Positions 52,974 through 62,416 are shown, counted from the first letter of the stretch. The stretch is 64,000 bases of DNA from Sphingobacterium faecium (GCF_003054045.1 NZ_QBKH01000006.1:434001-498000), one strand, 5' to 3'. Numbers and translations are program-made. Notes: generated from the letters alone by a model not told the origin.

Positions 52974-53645
52974 TTATTTTGGGAAAGCCATATTTAGGCT
53001 TCTAAAATCTATCCATTCCGCATATTTTTCATGTACATTGCTTACCGCAATTACTGTTAATTTATTTTCATTTATAGTCAGGTTCTTTTTGTGAATCACA
53101 AAATAGCTTACATTTTGCCTACCATCATTCCATTTTATTAGCTCTTCAATAATATGCTGTGTTTCTTGCTCTCCATTTTCATCCAAAAATATAGGACGAT
53201 CTTTTGTATTTTCGTTTTTTTTATAAAACGTTGGTTTTCCGAAACTTTTATTGAATTCGCCTATTAATAATTCACAATTATTGTTGTTTTCTAATTCTAA
53301 TTCATAAGTAAAAGCAGAATTGTTGTCTTTTAAATAGTATATGATCAAACTACTTATTTTACCGAGGTTCAGATCATTGAATTGAAAATTTTGGTTAGGA
53401 GAAAATGAAAATTCTTCGTAATCCAAATTTAAGTTATACTCTGAATTATTATTATCAGTCTTATTCAACCCAAGTGGAATTAGTATTTTATCCAAATTAG
53501 AATTTAAGTTAAATTCATTGATTTTAATAGTATCCTTTTTTACAATAACTATTTTCTCCATTTTGTTATTCATTTTTTTTGATTCCTGCCCATTACAAGA
53601 AGTCAAACATTGAGCAATTGTAAAAAGTAATAAAAGTTTTTTCAT
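52974..53645 (-). CDS. Predicted lipoprotein, unknown function
   Basis: The ATG at 53645 starts a lipoprotein signal (MKKLLLLFTIAQCLTSCNGQ, cysteine at about residue 17), giving 223 residues. The mature part is Asn- and Lys-rich with predicted strands (EYNLNLDYEEFSFSPNQNFQ, later NVSYFVIHKKNLTINENKLT). No known motif. The same signal style (CNGQE) recurs in the lipoprotein at 55119. Base composition is very AT-rich. Confidence 0.72.
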   Translation of the reverse strand: MKKLLLLFTIAQCLTSCNGQESKKMNNKMEKIVIVKKDTIKINEFNLNSNLDKILIPLGLNKTDNNNSEYNLNLDYEEFSFSPNQNFQFNDLNLGKISSLIIYYLKDNNSAFTYELELENNNNCELLIGEFNKSFGKPTFYKKNENTKDRPIFLDENGEQETQHIIEELIKWNDGRQNVSYFVIHKKNLTINENKLTVIAVSNVHEKYAEWIDFRSLNMAFPK

Positions 53646-53678
53646 ATTATTGTCCGTTGGTCTGTGATATAAGTACAA

Positions 53679-54266
53679 CCAATTTCTAAAATTTAGGTTT
53701 GCTAAATCTTAAGTGTTTTTAAAATCTCTACAGTTTCGTTTATGCACACATAATTATACTATTGTATTTTATAAATCTACATTGAAAAGTTCAAAGTAAA
53801 ATAAACTATTTAAAAATCGCAGGGCTTTGCTTGATTATGCATGCTCTTACCGCTGATAGGTTGGATTATCGTAGTTATTGGATTGAGAGCCGTATTGGAA
53901 ATCCAAATGGAGGTAGGGCACCTATTATTGTTATTATATTACAAACGAAACTCTAAAAGTCAAAAAAATTGATTTGGCCAAATGAACAAATCTGACTTAT
54001 GAAGAATAATTTTTTTTAAGAAGCACAGCAGTACAAGTTAAAGAGTGACAAAAAACTAAGTTTTCATAAATGTGGCAAAGTTTTGTTAGTGAATTAGTAA
54101 TTTTAATCAATAACACATAAGATTAGATTTTTGATAGAAAAAACTTTGTTGATATTTCTAATTGTAGTGTAATCGGTCTTTCGCTATTTAAAAGAAGAAG
54201 TGCAGCTGTAATGGTTTCTAAACAAACTCTATGACGAAATCAAAAAAATGGTCAAAACCAAACGAA
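53679..54266. other. AT-rich intergenic region with one short ORF
   Basis: About 590 bases. The only frame of note is plus-strand 53841-53975, 44 codons beginning MLLPLIGWIIVVIGLRAVLE with a hydrophobic first half and basic tail. It has no good ribosome-binding site, so I do not call it a gene. No hairpins of note. Confidence 0.35.
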
Positions 54267-54896
54267 ATGAAAAATATTTATCTATACGCCATATTCATTT
54301 TAAGTTCAGTCCCAATGAGTTTATATGCCCAGGGTACTAAATTTAAAGACAATTATACTTATCAGGTCAGGGAAGAAAGGGGAGACTTAAATAATGATGG
54401 CAAATTGGATAAAATAACGGTAAAGATGGATCTAGTGGATGATACAAGACCGTTAAGATTGCAAATTTTTCTATCTCAACCCAATGGAAAATTAACTTTG
54501 GATGTATCTTCCACAAAGATTATCGAACCTCAATATCCTATTGAAAATCAAGGAAAATTTAATGGATATCAAATTCCCTATTTCTTTATTGAAAGAGGCA
54601 TTTTAAAAATGTGGAGTGAGATTAAGGGCGGGAATATTACATACCACTTCAAATATAATAATGGTAATTTTGAGTTAATTTATGTCAATAAGATCACCAA
54701 TGATGCAACCAACGGTTATATAGATGAAAATACAATATTTACAGCAACAAACTTTGACCTAGTTACAGGGGTGAGAATCGAAACTGATGAAATATCAGGT
54801 TCAGTCAAACCGTTGAAAGTAAGAAAAAAAATCGTTTTAATAAGACCCTTGCCCAAAATACAGGATTTCAAATTTTCTGATCAAGAATTATATTAA
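54267..54896 (+). CDS. Secreted protein with calcium-type DxNxDGxxD motif
   Basis: The ATG at 54267 opens a signal peptide (MKNIYLYAIFILSSVPMSLY, cut near AQG), giving 209 residues. Just after it lies GDLNNDGKLDKITVKMD, a calcium-binding-like loop as found in FG-GAP repeats. The rest is predicted strand (FKYNNGNFELIYVNKITNDA). Role unknown; probably periplasmic. The gene is AT-rich and stands alone. Confidence 0.65.
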   Translation: MKNIYLYAIFILSSVPMSLYAQGTKFKDNYTYQVREERGDLNNDGKLDKITVKMDLVDDTRPLRLQIFLSQPNGKLTLDVSSTKIIEPQYPIENQGKFNGYQIPYFFIERGILKMWSEIKGGNITYHFKYNNGNFELIYVNKITNDATNGYIDENTIFTATNFDLVTGVRIETDEISGSVKPLKVRKKIVLIRPLPKIQDFKFSDQELY

Positions 54897-55118
54897 GAAC
54901 CCAATGGCTCCTTAAATTTGCGCATTAATCAGATAAATCGAAACCATAAAACCATAAAAAGAAATATATAGAAAAGATTCTGCACTTCGGTCCAATAAAA
55001 AAGTCGCTGGCAATCTTTTCGAAACTAGTACTAAAACCAAATATATGATGAAAAGTAACATCATTTTAATCATATTTCAGTTTTTGATATCTTGTTAGAC
55101 AAATAGTTTTGACCTTGA

Positions 55119-55550
55119 TCAATTATCCTTTCCTATTATATTTTCTTTTTTCTCGCCAGTAGATTTTCCGTTCGTAAATTTTTCAATGCTTTTGAGCTGT
55201 CCATTCTCGTGATATTCCTTCCACTCGCCTGTTTTTTCTCCATTTTCATAACTTCCAGTTTCCATTAATTGTCCATTTTCATAATATTCGTTACTTTCGC
55301 CTGTTCGCTTTCCGTTTTTATAATTCTCTATAATCCATAATTGTCCATTATCGTGATACCATTTCCATTCGCCTGTTTTCTTTCCGTTTTCATCAAACTG
55401 ACCTTGTTCTTTTAAGGTTTCATCTGTATAAATAGTTTTATGCTCTTCTGAAAGAGAGGTATATTTAGAATTATCACCAGATTTTTTCTCTTGCCCGTTG
55501 CAGAAAGTGAAAATCTGTAAAATGGTGAGTAGTAACAATAGTTTTTTCAT
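55119..55550 (-). CDS. Lipoprotein with MORN-like (YwqK-type) repeats
   Basis: The ATG at 55550 starts a lipoprotein signal (MKKLLLLLTILQIFTFCNGQ), giving 143 residues. The mature part has four repeats of about 23 residues of the type NGxKTGEWKxYxENGQL (for example GKKTGEWKWYHDNGQLW and GEKTGEWKEYHENGQLKSI). These belong to the MORN_2 group, often called YwqK antitoxin-like, though most have no proven toxin partner. No toxin is seen next to it. Confidence 0.8.
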   Translation of the reverse strand: MKKLLLLLTILQIFTFCNGQEKKSGDNSKYTSLSEEHKTIYTDETLKEQGQFDENGKKTGEWKWYHDNGQLWIIENYKNGKRTGESNEYYENGQLMETGSYENGEKTGEWKEYHENGQLKSIEKFTNGKSTGEKKENIIGKDN

Positions 55551-55770
55551 TTTTAATATCTTTTTGTCTTTTAAGATTGTCCAGTTCATCATCATAATTG
55601 CATTTTTATCACTAGATATTGTCAATTTTAAAGTGCAGTTCTAAATCTGTGAGGGTTTTCGCCTTCGCAGTTCCAAAATATACTTCCAATAATTAGTTTC
55701 AGACTTTTTATTTGAAAGTATGCTAAATATTTCATGTTGAAAAAAGATATGGTTTTCTTTTATAAGTAAT

Positions 55771-56958
55771 TTATTGATTATACTTAAATGTAAAACAGGT
55801 TTCTTCATCAGTAGAATTGACTAAAATCTGACCTTTGTGCGCATTTGCTATTTCGCTTGCAATATACAGACCTAAACCAAGCCCCTCCTGTCCGAGATGT
55901 ACTTTCCCTCTGGAAAAAGGTTTAAACAAATGTTTTTCTGTTTCGGGAGAAATTTTGTTTCCTTTATTGATCACACAGAGTTCAAAAAAATCTGATTCGC
56001 TTTTTGCCGTGACCATGATTGGAGAATCTTTTGATCCATGGGAAATTGCATTTCCCAAGAGATTAGAAAATAATTGCGCTATGCGTTTATAATCTCCTTT
56101 AGTCTGGTGATTTAAATTTAGATCGGCTAATATTTCTCTATCGGGATAGACAGTTCTGAGTTCAATAATGATCTGATGAAGAGTTCCTTCAAGATCCTTA
56201 TCATTATCATAATTCAGTACGATTCCACTTCCTAAACGTCCGCGGGCAAAATCAAGCATATTGTCAATTAATCCTCTTACACGAAGGGTAGAATCCTGTA
56301 TAATTTTTGCTAATTTTAAGTTTTTTTCATCTAAAGAATTTCGGAACATAAGCTGCGCTGCGCTGAAGATTGCACCGACCGGATTGCGAAGGTCATGTCC
56401 TAGAATGGCAATAAACTGTTCCCTTATTTCTGCATTTGTCTTTTCTTCTACCAACTTAGTTTGAGTTTCTCTTAGATGTTCAAGGGTTTCCACATGAAGG
56501 GCAATTAATTCAGCAAACAATTTGAACATACTAATTGTCCTCTCATTATTTACCCGTGCAGGCTTCGGATCGATAGCACACAAGGTTCCAAAAAAATCTC
56601 CGTTCGTTAGAAAAATTGGGATCGAAATATAACTTTGAAGACCATACATTTTGGGGGTGTGGTGATCAGAATAGATCGGATCTTTCTTTACATGATCGAT
56701 GGCAACCTCTTTCTGCTCATCCATCACCTGTTGGCATAAAGTGGTTTTGACTTTTAGTTCTCCACCCACCCCGAGACCGAAATTGATTTTATCATTAATA
56801 GCGCAAGCGATCCAACGATCTTTTGTAACTCTCGCAACTGCCGCAAAGCCCATTCCAGTTGTGCTGCAAATAACTTCAAGTATTTTAGTTACAGCAGGAA
56901 TTTGGTTGATTTGCTCTATATCAGTTTGATAATCTTGTGATTTCGTAATGTTGCACAT
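55771..56958 (-). CDS. GAF-domain sensor histidine kinase
   Basis: A 395-residue soluble kinase without membrane helices. A GAF domain spans about 20-160 (TGMGFAAVARVTKDRWIACA, then LQSYISIPIFLTNGDFFGTL and CAIDPKPARV). A short coiled coil leads to FIAILGHDLRNPVGAIFSAA with phospho-His188. The ATPase has NLLGNAISHGSKD (N box) and GQEGLGLGLYIASEIANAHK (G2). It resembles bacteriophytochrome-like kinases without the PHY part and may sense light or a small ligand. There is no response regulator beside it. Confidence 0.9.
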   Translation of the reverse strand: MCNITKSQDYQTDIEQINQIPAVTKILEVICSTTGMGFAAVARVTKDRWIACAINDKINFGLGVGGELKVKTTLCQQVMDEQKEVAIDHVKKDPIYSDHHTPKMYGLQSYISIPIFLTNGDFFGTLCAIDPKPARVNNERTISMFKLFAELIALHVETLEHLRETQTKLVEEKTNAEIREQFIAILGHDLRNPVGAIFSAAQLMFRNSLDEKNLKLAKIIQDSTLRVRGLIDNMLDFARGRLGSGIVLNYDNDKDLEGTLHQIIIELRTVYPDREILADLNLNHQTKGDYKRIAQLFSNLLGNAISHGSKDSPIMVTAKSESDFFELCVINKGNKISPETEKHLFKPFSRGKVHLGQEGLGLGLYIASEIANAHKGQILVNSTDEETCFTFKYNQ

Positions 56959-57452
56959 ATAAATAAATGATTTTTAACACTCTAGATCACCTGATCCTAC
57001 AGTATTTCTAATGATTAAAGATATAAAAATATTTATAGTGTTAAAATCTGTGGTGATAACTGAAGAACAAAGTCCGATAGAGTCAAAGCGAGATTTAAAG
57101 AAGTTGAACTATATAAATATAAAATTTGATGTGCTATTTTAATTTCTCTCCAATTGCTAAACTAATCTCAAAAAACGATCTTTTTTAAAAATTTTCCTTA
57201 ATGGTGAAGATCGTTTCAAACTATATTGCTTTATAATGATAACCTGAAAAATGGTTCAGAATAAACTTCTATGTTATATCTTATAAATTAACTGTAGTAA
57301 TACAATCTTGGGTTGAATGGAATATCTTGGTTTGAAGATTCCATAAGAATTCATATGTCATTCGCTGTTTTAATATAATTCTACAGAAAAATTAAGGTCC
57401 TTCGGTTTTAACTTTTAATGTCTAAATTTGTTGCATAGAGTAAAACCAAATC
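56959..57452. other. Intergenic region between divergent regulators
   Basis: About 494 bases between the GAF kinase (minus) and the Crp-type gene (plus). It is AT-rich with no ORF of protein character. A -7 box for the Crp-type gene lies at 57423-57430. Confidence 0.4.
57423..57430 (+). promoter_or_regulatory. -7 promoter box for the Crp-type gene
   Basis: TAAATTTG matches TAnnTTTG, 22 bases before the ATG. The -33 element is not clear. Confidence 0.4.
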
Positions 57453-58058
57453 ATGAGAAAGGATTTAATAGATGCTTATTTAGCTCCGCTTTACAGTTAC
57501 TTTAATGGACTGATTCCTTTAAGTTCTCAGGAGCAGGAACTTATTGCCGAAAAATTCCGTCCAAGACTTTACCGCAAGAGGCAATATATACATCAGGAAG
57601 GTGATGTATGTACCCAGCTCAATTTCGTGATCAGGGGCTGTCTTAGAATGTACAAGGTAGATGAGAAAGGAAATACGCACATCATCCAGTTTGGTTCTGA
57701 AAACAAATGGATAAACGATCTGGGAAGCTTCCATAGCAAAAGGATTTCCGAGCTGAACATTGATGCGCTCGAAGATACTATGGTCTTGCAGGTCGGTTAT
57801 GATGACCTCATCTCCATGTATGTTCAAGCTCCAAAATTTGATCGTATTTTTAGGGTACTGACTGAAAACAGTTACATTGCAGTTCAAAAAAGGCTGCTGC
57901 AAAACATCAGCTCAACCGCAGAGCAACGCTACCATTATTTTTTAGAGACCTATCCCGAGCTATCCTATCGTCTACCCCAGACCCAGATTGCATCGTTTCT
58001 TGGCATCACTCCCGAATTTTTGAGCCGCTTAAGAAGCCAGCAATCCAAAAAGCCTTAA
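57453..58058 (+). CDS. Crp/Fnr-family transcriptional regulator
   Basis: A 201-residue regulator. The cyclic-nucleotide-like jelly roll spans about 20-125 (RLYRKRQYIHQEGDVCTQLN, then FVIRGCLRMYKVDEKGNTHI). The C-terminal helix-turn-helix is short, ending QTQIASFLGITPEFLSRLRS. The group is common in Bacteroidetes and usually lacks the residues to bind cAMP. It lies 96 bases upstream of a reductase-like gene on the same strand and may regulate it. Confidence 0.9.
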   Translation: MRKDLIDAYLAPLYSYFNGLIPLSSQEQELIAEKFRPRLYRKRQYIHQEGDVCTQLNFVIRGCLRMYKVDEKGNTHIIQFGSENKWINDLGSFHSKRISELNIDALEDTMVLQVGYDDLISMYVQAPKFDRIFRVLTENSYIAVQKRLLQNISSTAEQRYHYFLETYPELSYRLPQTQIASFLGITPEFLSRLRSQQSKKP

Positions 58059-58154
58059 TCTAGATCAAGGGTATTTCTTGATGTAGTTTATTGGAGACAG
58101 GCTGTCATTTGAACGAACTTTGTATAAACGTTTAACAATTTAAAATTAAATAGT

Positions 58155-58802
58155 ATGACAGCATCAAAAGTAGCAGTGATCGGTCTTGGTAATATCGGTC
58201 AGGCATTAGCAGCCAATCTGGCAAAAGGTGGGCATGCATTTATTGCAGCCGACCGTAATGTTGAAAAAGCAAGGGAGCTATCGGAAAAATGGGGTTCTTC
58301 GGCAAACTTAAGTGACATCCCTTCGGCGTTGACAGCCGCGCAAATTGTTATCCTCTGCATTCCTTTCGGCGCATTTTCAGGATTCATGGAGCAATATAGT
58401 GAAGAATTAGAAGGGAAAATCATTGTTGACCCCTCTAACCCAATAGCAGCTGATGAGAATGGCGGTTTCAAGAAGATAATCCCGAAGAATGAATCAGCAG
58501 GTGAAATCAATGCAAGCGCCTTACCCAAGGGAGCTAAACTGGCCAAGGCATTGGGGACGCTCGGATCAGCGTCATTACGTAAGGCGGCATACCAGGCTCC
58601 ACAAAAAAATGTACTCTTCTATGCAACAGATGATAACAGTATCAATGGTTATGTTGAGCAGCTGATACGTGACAATGGCTTCGATCCGCTACGTGTAGGT
58701 GGTCTCGATCAGTCAATCCGTATAGAAGTTTTCGGCGACTTACATGAATTTGGTGCGCTGGGTAAGGTTGTTACGGCAGCAGATGCCAATGATAAAATCT
58801 GA
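58155..58802 (+). CDS. NADPH-dependent F420 reductase-like NAD(P)-binding protein
   Basis: A 215-residue Rossmann protein. The dinucleotide loop is VAVIGLGNIGQALAANLA (GxGxxG), followed by AADRNVEKARELSEKW and VILCIPFGAF. The C-terminal part (SIRIEVFGDLHEFGALGKVV) fits the F420:NADPH oxidoreductase fold. Bacteroidetes do not use F420, so the true acceptor is likely another flavin or a small molecule. The next gene starts with one shared base (TGATG). G+C is higher than in nearby genes. Confidence 0.85.
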   Translation: MTASKVAVIGLGNIGQALAANLAKGGHAFIAADRNVEKARELSEKWGSSANLSDIPSALTAAQIVILCIPFGAFSGFMEQYSEELEGKIIVDPSNPIAADENGGFKKIIPKNESAGEINASALPKGAKLAKALGTLGSASLRKAAYQAPQKNVLFYATDDNSINGYVEQLIRDNGFDPLRVGGLDQSIRIEVFGDLHEFGALGKVVTAADANDKI

Positions 58803-59530
58803 TGCAAGGGATTTTCTATACAGTGAGAACAAAATCCAAGGGAACAGTTCTCGTGGCTCTGGCTTTGGCGATGTTCAATTTTGCTCATGCGCAAAATATA
58901 AAGTTTGAGGGAAGTGAGTTTGAGGTATCAAATGTGAAAGCATCAGTCATTGATTTTCGGGGTGAGAAGGTTATGAAAGTTGAAAGGGATTTGAATAAGC
59001 TCGCTTTTGACCCGCAAAGACTGGAAGCTACAGTTGATGAACCAACTTTCTTAAAGCTTAAAGATCTGGACCTTGAAAACGGGACTATTGAGGTAAAGGT
59101 ATATAGCCAGATTCAGGATCCGTCCCCATTTCAGTTTGCACAGGGGTTTATAGGGCTTGCATATCATATCAAAGAAGACAATTCTGCGTTTGAATCCATT
59201 TATCTCAGGCCAAAAGTAGGCAGGTCGGACAATCAGGCGTTCAGGAATAAGACCGTGCAGTATTTCTCCTATCCAGATTATAAATTTGAGCGACTGAGAA
59301 AAGAAGCACCCGGTAAATATGAAACCTCTGCACCTGTAGATATAGAGGAATGGATCAGCCTGCGAATAGAACTTAAAGACGAAAAAGCATACCTTTTCGT
59401 TAACGATGCGGCATATTCGACATTCGTTGTAAATAAGAGGCTCGGTAAAGAAAAAAAGGGGAGCGTGGCCTTATGGGTAGATATCGGAACGATAGGTTAC
59501 TTCAAAGACCTCAGGATTACAAAAAAATAA
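58802..59530 (+). CDS. Secreted LamG/ConA-like domain protein
   Basis: A 242-residue exported protein. The frame begins at the overlapping ATG (MQGIFYTVRTKSKGTVLVAL), and the signal ends near AHA-QNI. The mature part reads as a concanavalin-like sandwich: NGTIEVKVYSQIQDPSPFQF, then GFIGLAYHIKEDNSAFESIY and DIEEWISLRIELKDEKAYLF. It resembles laminin-G or DUF1080 proteins that bind carbohydrate. It is coupled to the reductase-like gene by a one-base overlap. Confidence 0.75.
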   Translation: MQGIFYTVRTKSKGTVLVALALAMFNFAHAQNIKFEGSEFEVSNVKASVIDFRGEKVMKVERDLNKLAFDPQRLEATVDEPTFLKLKDLDLENGTIEVKVYSQIQDPSPFQFAQGFIGLAYHIKEDNSAFESIYLRPKVGRSDNQAFRNKTVQYFSYPDYKFERLRKEAPGKYETSAPVDIEEWISLRIELKDEKAYLFVNDAAYSTFVVNKRLGKEKKGSVALWVDIGTIGYFKDLRITKK

Positions 59531-59558
59531 TATTAGCAGAACTAAAAGAATAAATTAA

Positions 59559-59975
59559 ATGAAAAACGAACTCAAAAATACAATGAACAGGTTTGTTGAT
59601 TTCATCAATACTGCAGATGAAAAACTAGCCGCCGAACTTGTAAGCCAAGAAGCCATATTTTTAGCGCCTACCAACCCCGAACCATTAAAAGGGCCAGATG
59701 GATACATGGCGATTTTACAGATGATGCGCAGTGGGTTTCCAGATATACAGTGGCATGCCGACGATATCCTTGTGGATGGCGATAAAGTTGCCGTCAGATA
59801 TACGATGAACGGAACCCATAAGGGCGATTTTTTTGGTATCTCTGCAACACAGAAAGCTATCGAGATCAAGGCAATGAATTTCTACCGCTTTAATGATGGC
59901 AAGATCATCGAAGAATTTGGAATGCCCGATTTATTGGGACTTCTGCTACAGCTGGGTGGCAAAATTGGGGCGTAG
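59559..59975 (+). CDS. SnoaL-like polyketide cyclase family protein
   Basis: A 138-residue NTF2-fold protein. It starts MKNELKNTMNRFVDFINTAD and has the family sequence GPDGYMAILQMMRSGFPDIQ, WHADDILVDGDKVAVRYTMN then GTHKGDFFG, and the end strand YRFNDGKIIEEFGMPD. It could be an ester cyclase or isomerase. It lies 28 bases after the LamG-type gene and so may belong to the same transcript. Confidence 0.88.
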   Translation: MKNELKNTMNRFVDFINTADEKLAAELVSQEAIFLAPTNPEPLKGPDGYMAILQMMRSGFPDIQWHADDILVDGDKVAVRYTMNGTHKGDFFGISATQKAIEIKAMNFYRFNDGKIIEEFGMPDLLGLLLQLGGKIGA

Positions 59976-60435
59976 TGCAAATCTGGAAAAGGATAACAGC
60001 AAAACCGCGGACAGCTTGAATTAGTTCATGAAAAATGAGCTCTTTATCTTGTTTATATTTGGGATTAACGATAGTTTTTTGGCAAATAAATGCGCTGAAG
60101 ACATCGGGATACTAAACTACAAGCTTCTTACATAATCGAATATACCGTTCCGTAACATAAATTTCGATCACTTCTGCTGAGCAACTTACTTGGAAAAAAA
60201 CTCTATATATTCTATCTGCTGCCCATTAAGCGATACATTTACGAACACAATCGTTGATATAGTTAACAACTTAATTGGATAGTGATCGTGATAAAAATAA
60301 ATTAGGGTATCCATTTATGAGATTTGTCGGGATAAATGTTCTTTTCTTCCAATTAAATGAAAGCTTTTTAAAATCTTTCTCTAAATGTAATTTTTAAAAA
60401 ATTATCTTTGTACCACATTTATTAAGAATATAAAT
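59976..60435. other. Intergenic region, promoter of LOG gene
   Basis: About 460 bases with no protein-like frame. A -7 box TATCTTTG lies at 60403-60410, 25 bases before the LOG ATG. Nothing else noted. Confidence 0.4.
60403..60410 (+). promoter_or_regulatory. -7 promoter box for the LOG-family gene
   Basis: TATCTTTG matches TAnnTTTG and lies 25 bases before the ATG at 60436, leaving a short leader. No clear -33 TTG. Confidence 0.5.
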
Positions 60436-61017
60436 ATGAAATCATTAGCTGTATTTTGTGGATCTAGTTTTGGGAATTTAAAAAAATACGAAGATCAAGC
60501 ATATGCACTTGGAAAAAAACTTGCTGAAAGAAAAATAGATTTAATTTATGGAGGTGCAAATGTTGGTCTAATGGGAGCTGTTGCTAATGGTGCTGTGGAC
60601 AATAATGGAAAAGTAATTGGAGTTTTACCAAATTTTTTAAAAGGTAAAGAAATTGCTCATCAGGACTTGAGTGAATTAATTATTGTAGAAACGATGCACG
60701 AAAGAAAAACAAAAATGAATGAATTATCTGATGGGGTTATTACCTTGCCTGGAGGATATGGTACACTAGAAGAGTTTTTTGAAATGCTTACCTGGGCACA
60801 ACTTGGCTTACACAAAAAACCAATCGCGATACTAAATATTGGGGGTTTTTATGATGAACTTTTATCTATGATTCAAAAGATGGTTAATACAGGTTTTTTG
60901 AAGGAGGTTAATCAGCAAATGCTTATTGTTAGTGATAATATTGATGAGCTCTTAAATAAGATGGCAGATTACAAGGCACCGCTTGTGGAAAAATGGGTTA
61001 CTAAAGATGTAATTTAG
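60436..61017 (+). CDS. LOG-family protein (TIGR00730)
   Basis: A 193-residue protein with the Rossmann-type start MKSLAVFCGSSFGNLKKYED and the catalytic signature LPGGYGTLEEFFEMLTWAQL (PGGxGTxxE). ERKTKMNELSDGVI gives the conserved arginine and lysine. LOG enzymes cleave nucleoside 5'-monophosphates at the N-glycosidic bond, making free cytokinin-like bases in plants and microbes. The gene is much more AT-rich than those just upstream: about a quarter G+C in its first 120 bases by hand count. This suggests a different origin. Confidence 0.92.
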   Translation: MKSLAVFCGSSFGNLKKYEDQAYALGKKLAERKIDLIYGGANVGLMGAVANGAVDNNGKVIGVLPNFLKGKEIAHQDLSELIIVETMHERKTKMNELSDGVITLPGGYGTLEEFFEMLTWAQLGLHKKPIAILNIGGFYDELLSMIQKMVNTGFLKEVNQQMLIVSDNIDELLNKMADYKAPLVEKWVTKDVI

Positions 61018-61200
61018 TAGGACTAACCATAGCACTCCGCTTTTAACGTTTTAAAAAAGCGTTACTTATTTTAAATTACTGTTGAAAGTATTTTCTATGT
61101 TTTATACTTTGCCTTACGGCTTTCTGTAATTTTTAATCAAACCAATCACTACATCAATTTCATTTCGAGCAAGCGCTATTGAAACTCGGGTATTCTTAAA

Positions 61201-61432
61201 TATCAAAAGGGCCTAATTTTCATTAGACCCTTTATCTTGGCGTTTAACAGCACAGTAATTTTTATGTTTCTTATCGTTTCCTCTTTTTTGTTTCGTCATC
61301 CAGGTGCTTTTAAAGCAATTGGATTTATTTACTGTCCTACGTCATTTATCGCGTTACACTTTCCAGCGGAAAGTATATTTGTTATCGCTTTGTATAGTAA
61401 GAACACCCGTTAGCTCAAATAGTTCAAAAAAG
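61201..61432 (-). repeat. Dispersed structured element, copy C
   Basis: The third copy of the family. On the minus strand: TTTTTTGAAC, hairpin ACTTTCC/GGAAAGT with loop GCT (61374-61358, extended by T-G and A-T), AGGACAGTA, GGAAACGATAAGAAACATAA, then the 12-bp final hairpin with loop GAAA and a U-G pair (61233-61206). An open frame over the 3' half ends at the hairpin (MTKQKRGNDKKHKNYCAVKR, then QDKGSNEN-stop). It converges on the LOG gene, so it is not a leader for a neighbour. Confidence 0.75.
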
Positions 61433-61622
61433 TTTAAAATAATTTCACCTATCTATTTCCTTCATTCACCGAGTTTTTTGTGGTGTTAGTCTAATTGCCA
61501 TAGGGTAGGGATGATTTACACCCTACTTTTGAATCAACAATTGCTTTAGCAAAGCATCAGGGTTTAAGTTGGTGGATGAGGGGCTGATGCAATTAGGAAC
61601 AGAAAAAAATTAAAATAAAGAC

Positions 61623-62075
61623 ATGATGAACACTTTAGCAAAAACATTCGTAGCAGCAGCCTTGATCGCAGTATCTACTTTCAGTATGGCAGCAGGCAAA
61701 CCCGCAGGAGACAACTCTAAAAAAACAACTGTCAACCTTTCCACAGCAGATCTAGCTATTGATCATTACGTAGCAGTGATGACTAAGGGACAGTCGGCAG
61801 GAGTAGAACAACTGTTTACATCCGACTTCAACCAAAAAGTACATGCATCAAAAGATAAGACCAACAGCCGTTCAGAAGTTATCTCCTTCTTGAAAAAACA
61901 AAAAGGAGCACAGTTGAACTGTAAAACAAGTACCACAATCGAACAAGAGTCTGATGATTATATGTTAGCCAAAGTAACGATGCAGTTTGATGGATTTACC
62001 AAAACTGATCTCGTGAAATTGGTCAATGACGGAGGTAATTGGAAGGTCTCTCAATCCATTAACTCGTACAAGTAA
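61623..62075 (+). CDS. Secreted NTF2-like small protein
   Basis: A 150-residue exported protein (signal MMNTLAKTFVAAALIAVSTF, cut near MAA). The mature part has the NTF2/lumazine-binding layout: DLAIDHYVAVMTKGQSAGVE, then a strand (YMLAKVTMQFDGFTKTDLVK) and the end NDGGNWKVSQSINSY. Such proteins are common in the Bacteroidetes periplasm, with unknown role. A terminator follows 28 bases after the stop. Confidence 0.8.
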   Translation: MMNTLAKTFVAAALIAVSTFSMAAGKPAGDNSKKTTVNLSTADLAIDHYVAVMTKGQSAGVEQLFTSDFNQKVHASKDKTNSRSEVISFLKKQKGAQLNCKTSTTIEQESDDYMLAKVTMQFDGFTKTDLVKLVNDGGNWKVSQSINSYK

Positions 62076-62102
62076 ATTATTGTTTAATCATATGTTTAGT
62101 TT

Positions 62103-62130
62103 AAGCCACGTCGTGAGATGTGGCTTTTTT
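62103..62130 (+). terminator. Rho-independent terminator
   Basis: AAGCCAC pairs with GTGGCTT around a 10-base loop and is followed by TTTTTT. It ends the NTF2-like gene. Confidence 0.85.
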
Positions 62131-62238
62131 ATTTACAGTTCTATCTGAAAGGATTGATCCATTTTGCAATAATCAACAGCAAACGATTACAAACAACTAC
62201 AAAGGCTTAATGCAAAGGTAATATTTTTAGTTTTTATA

Positions 62239-62416
62239 ATTTTTGACGAATATGATGCCGCTTCAATTGTACCTTCGGTTTATATGGCTAAATCCATTAT
62301 CTCCATGCTCGTCGGTTGTGCCATCGATGATGGGTTCACCGGCTCTAAGGTTGGTAGTGGAACGTGCGTTAGCAGGAAAATCTATTTCTGATTATCTTAA
62401 TGAAAAGATATGGTAG
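62239..62416 (+). pseudogene. Remnant of a serine hydrolase (beta-lactamase family)
   Basis: Two fragments are readable in different frames. The first is FDEYDAASIVPSVYMAKSII then SMLVGCAIDDGFTGS, which matches the SxxK region (SVAKS-type) of class C beta-lactamase-like hydrolases. The second, from about 62325, is RLVVERALAGKSISDYLNEK then IW and a stop, typical of sequence some 100 residues further on. The part between is missing. There is no start or complete fold, so this is a relic with a large internal deletion. Confidence 0.7.

Noticed and set aside
55119..55550. Toxin-antitoxin locus based on YwqK-like repeats
   Set aside because: The repeats give that label in some databases, but no toxin-like gene is adjacent and the protein is a lipoprotein.
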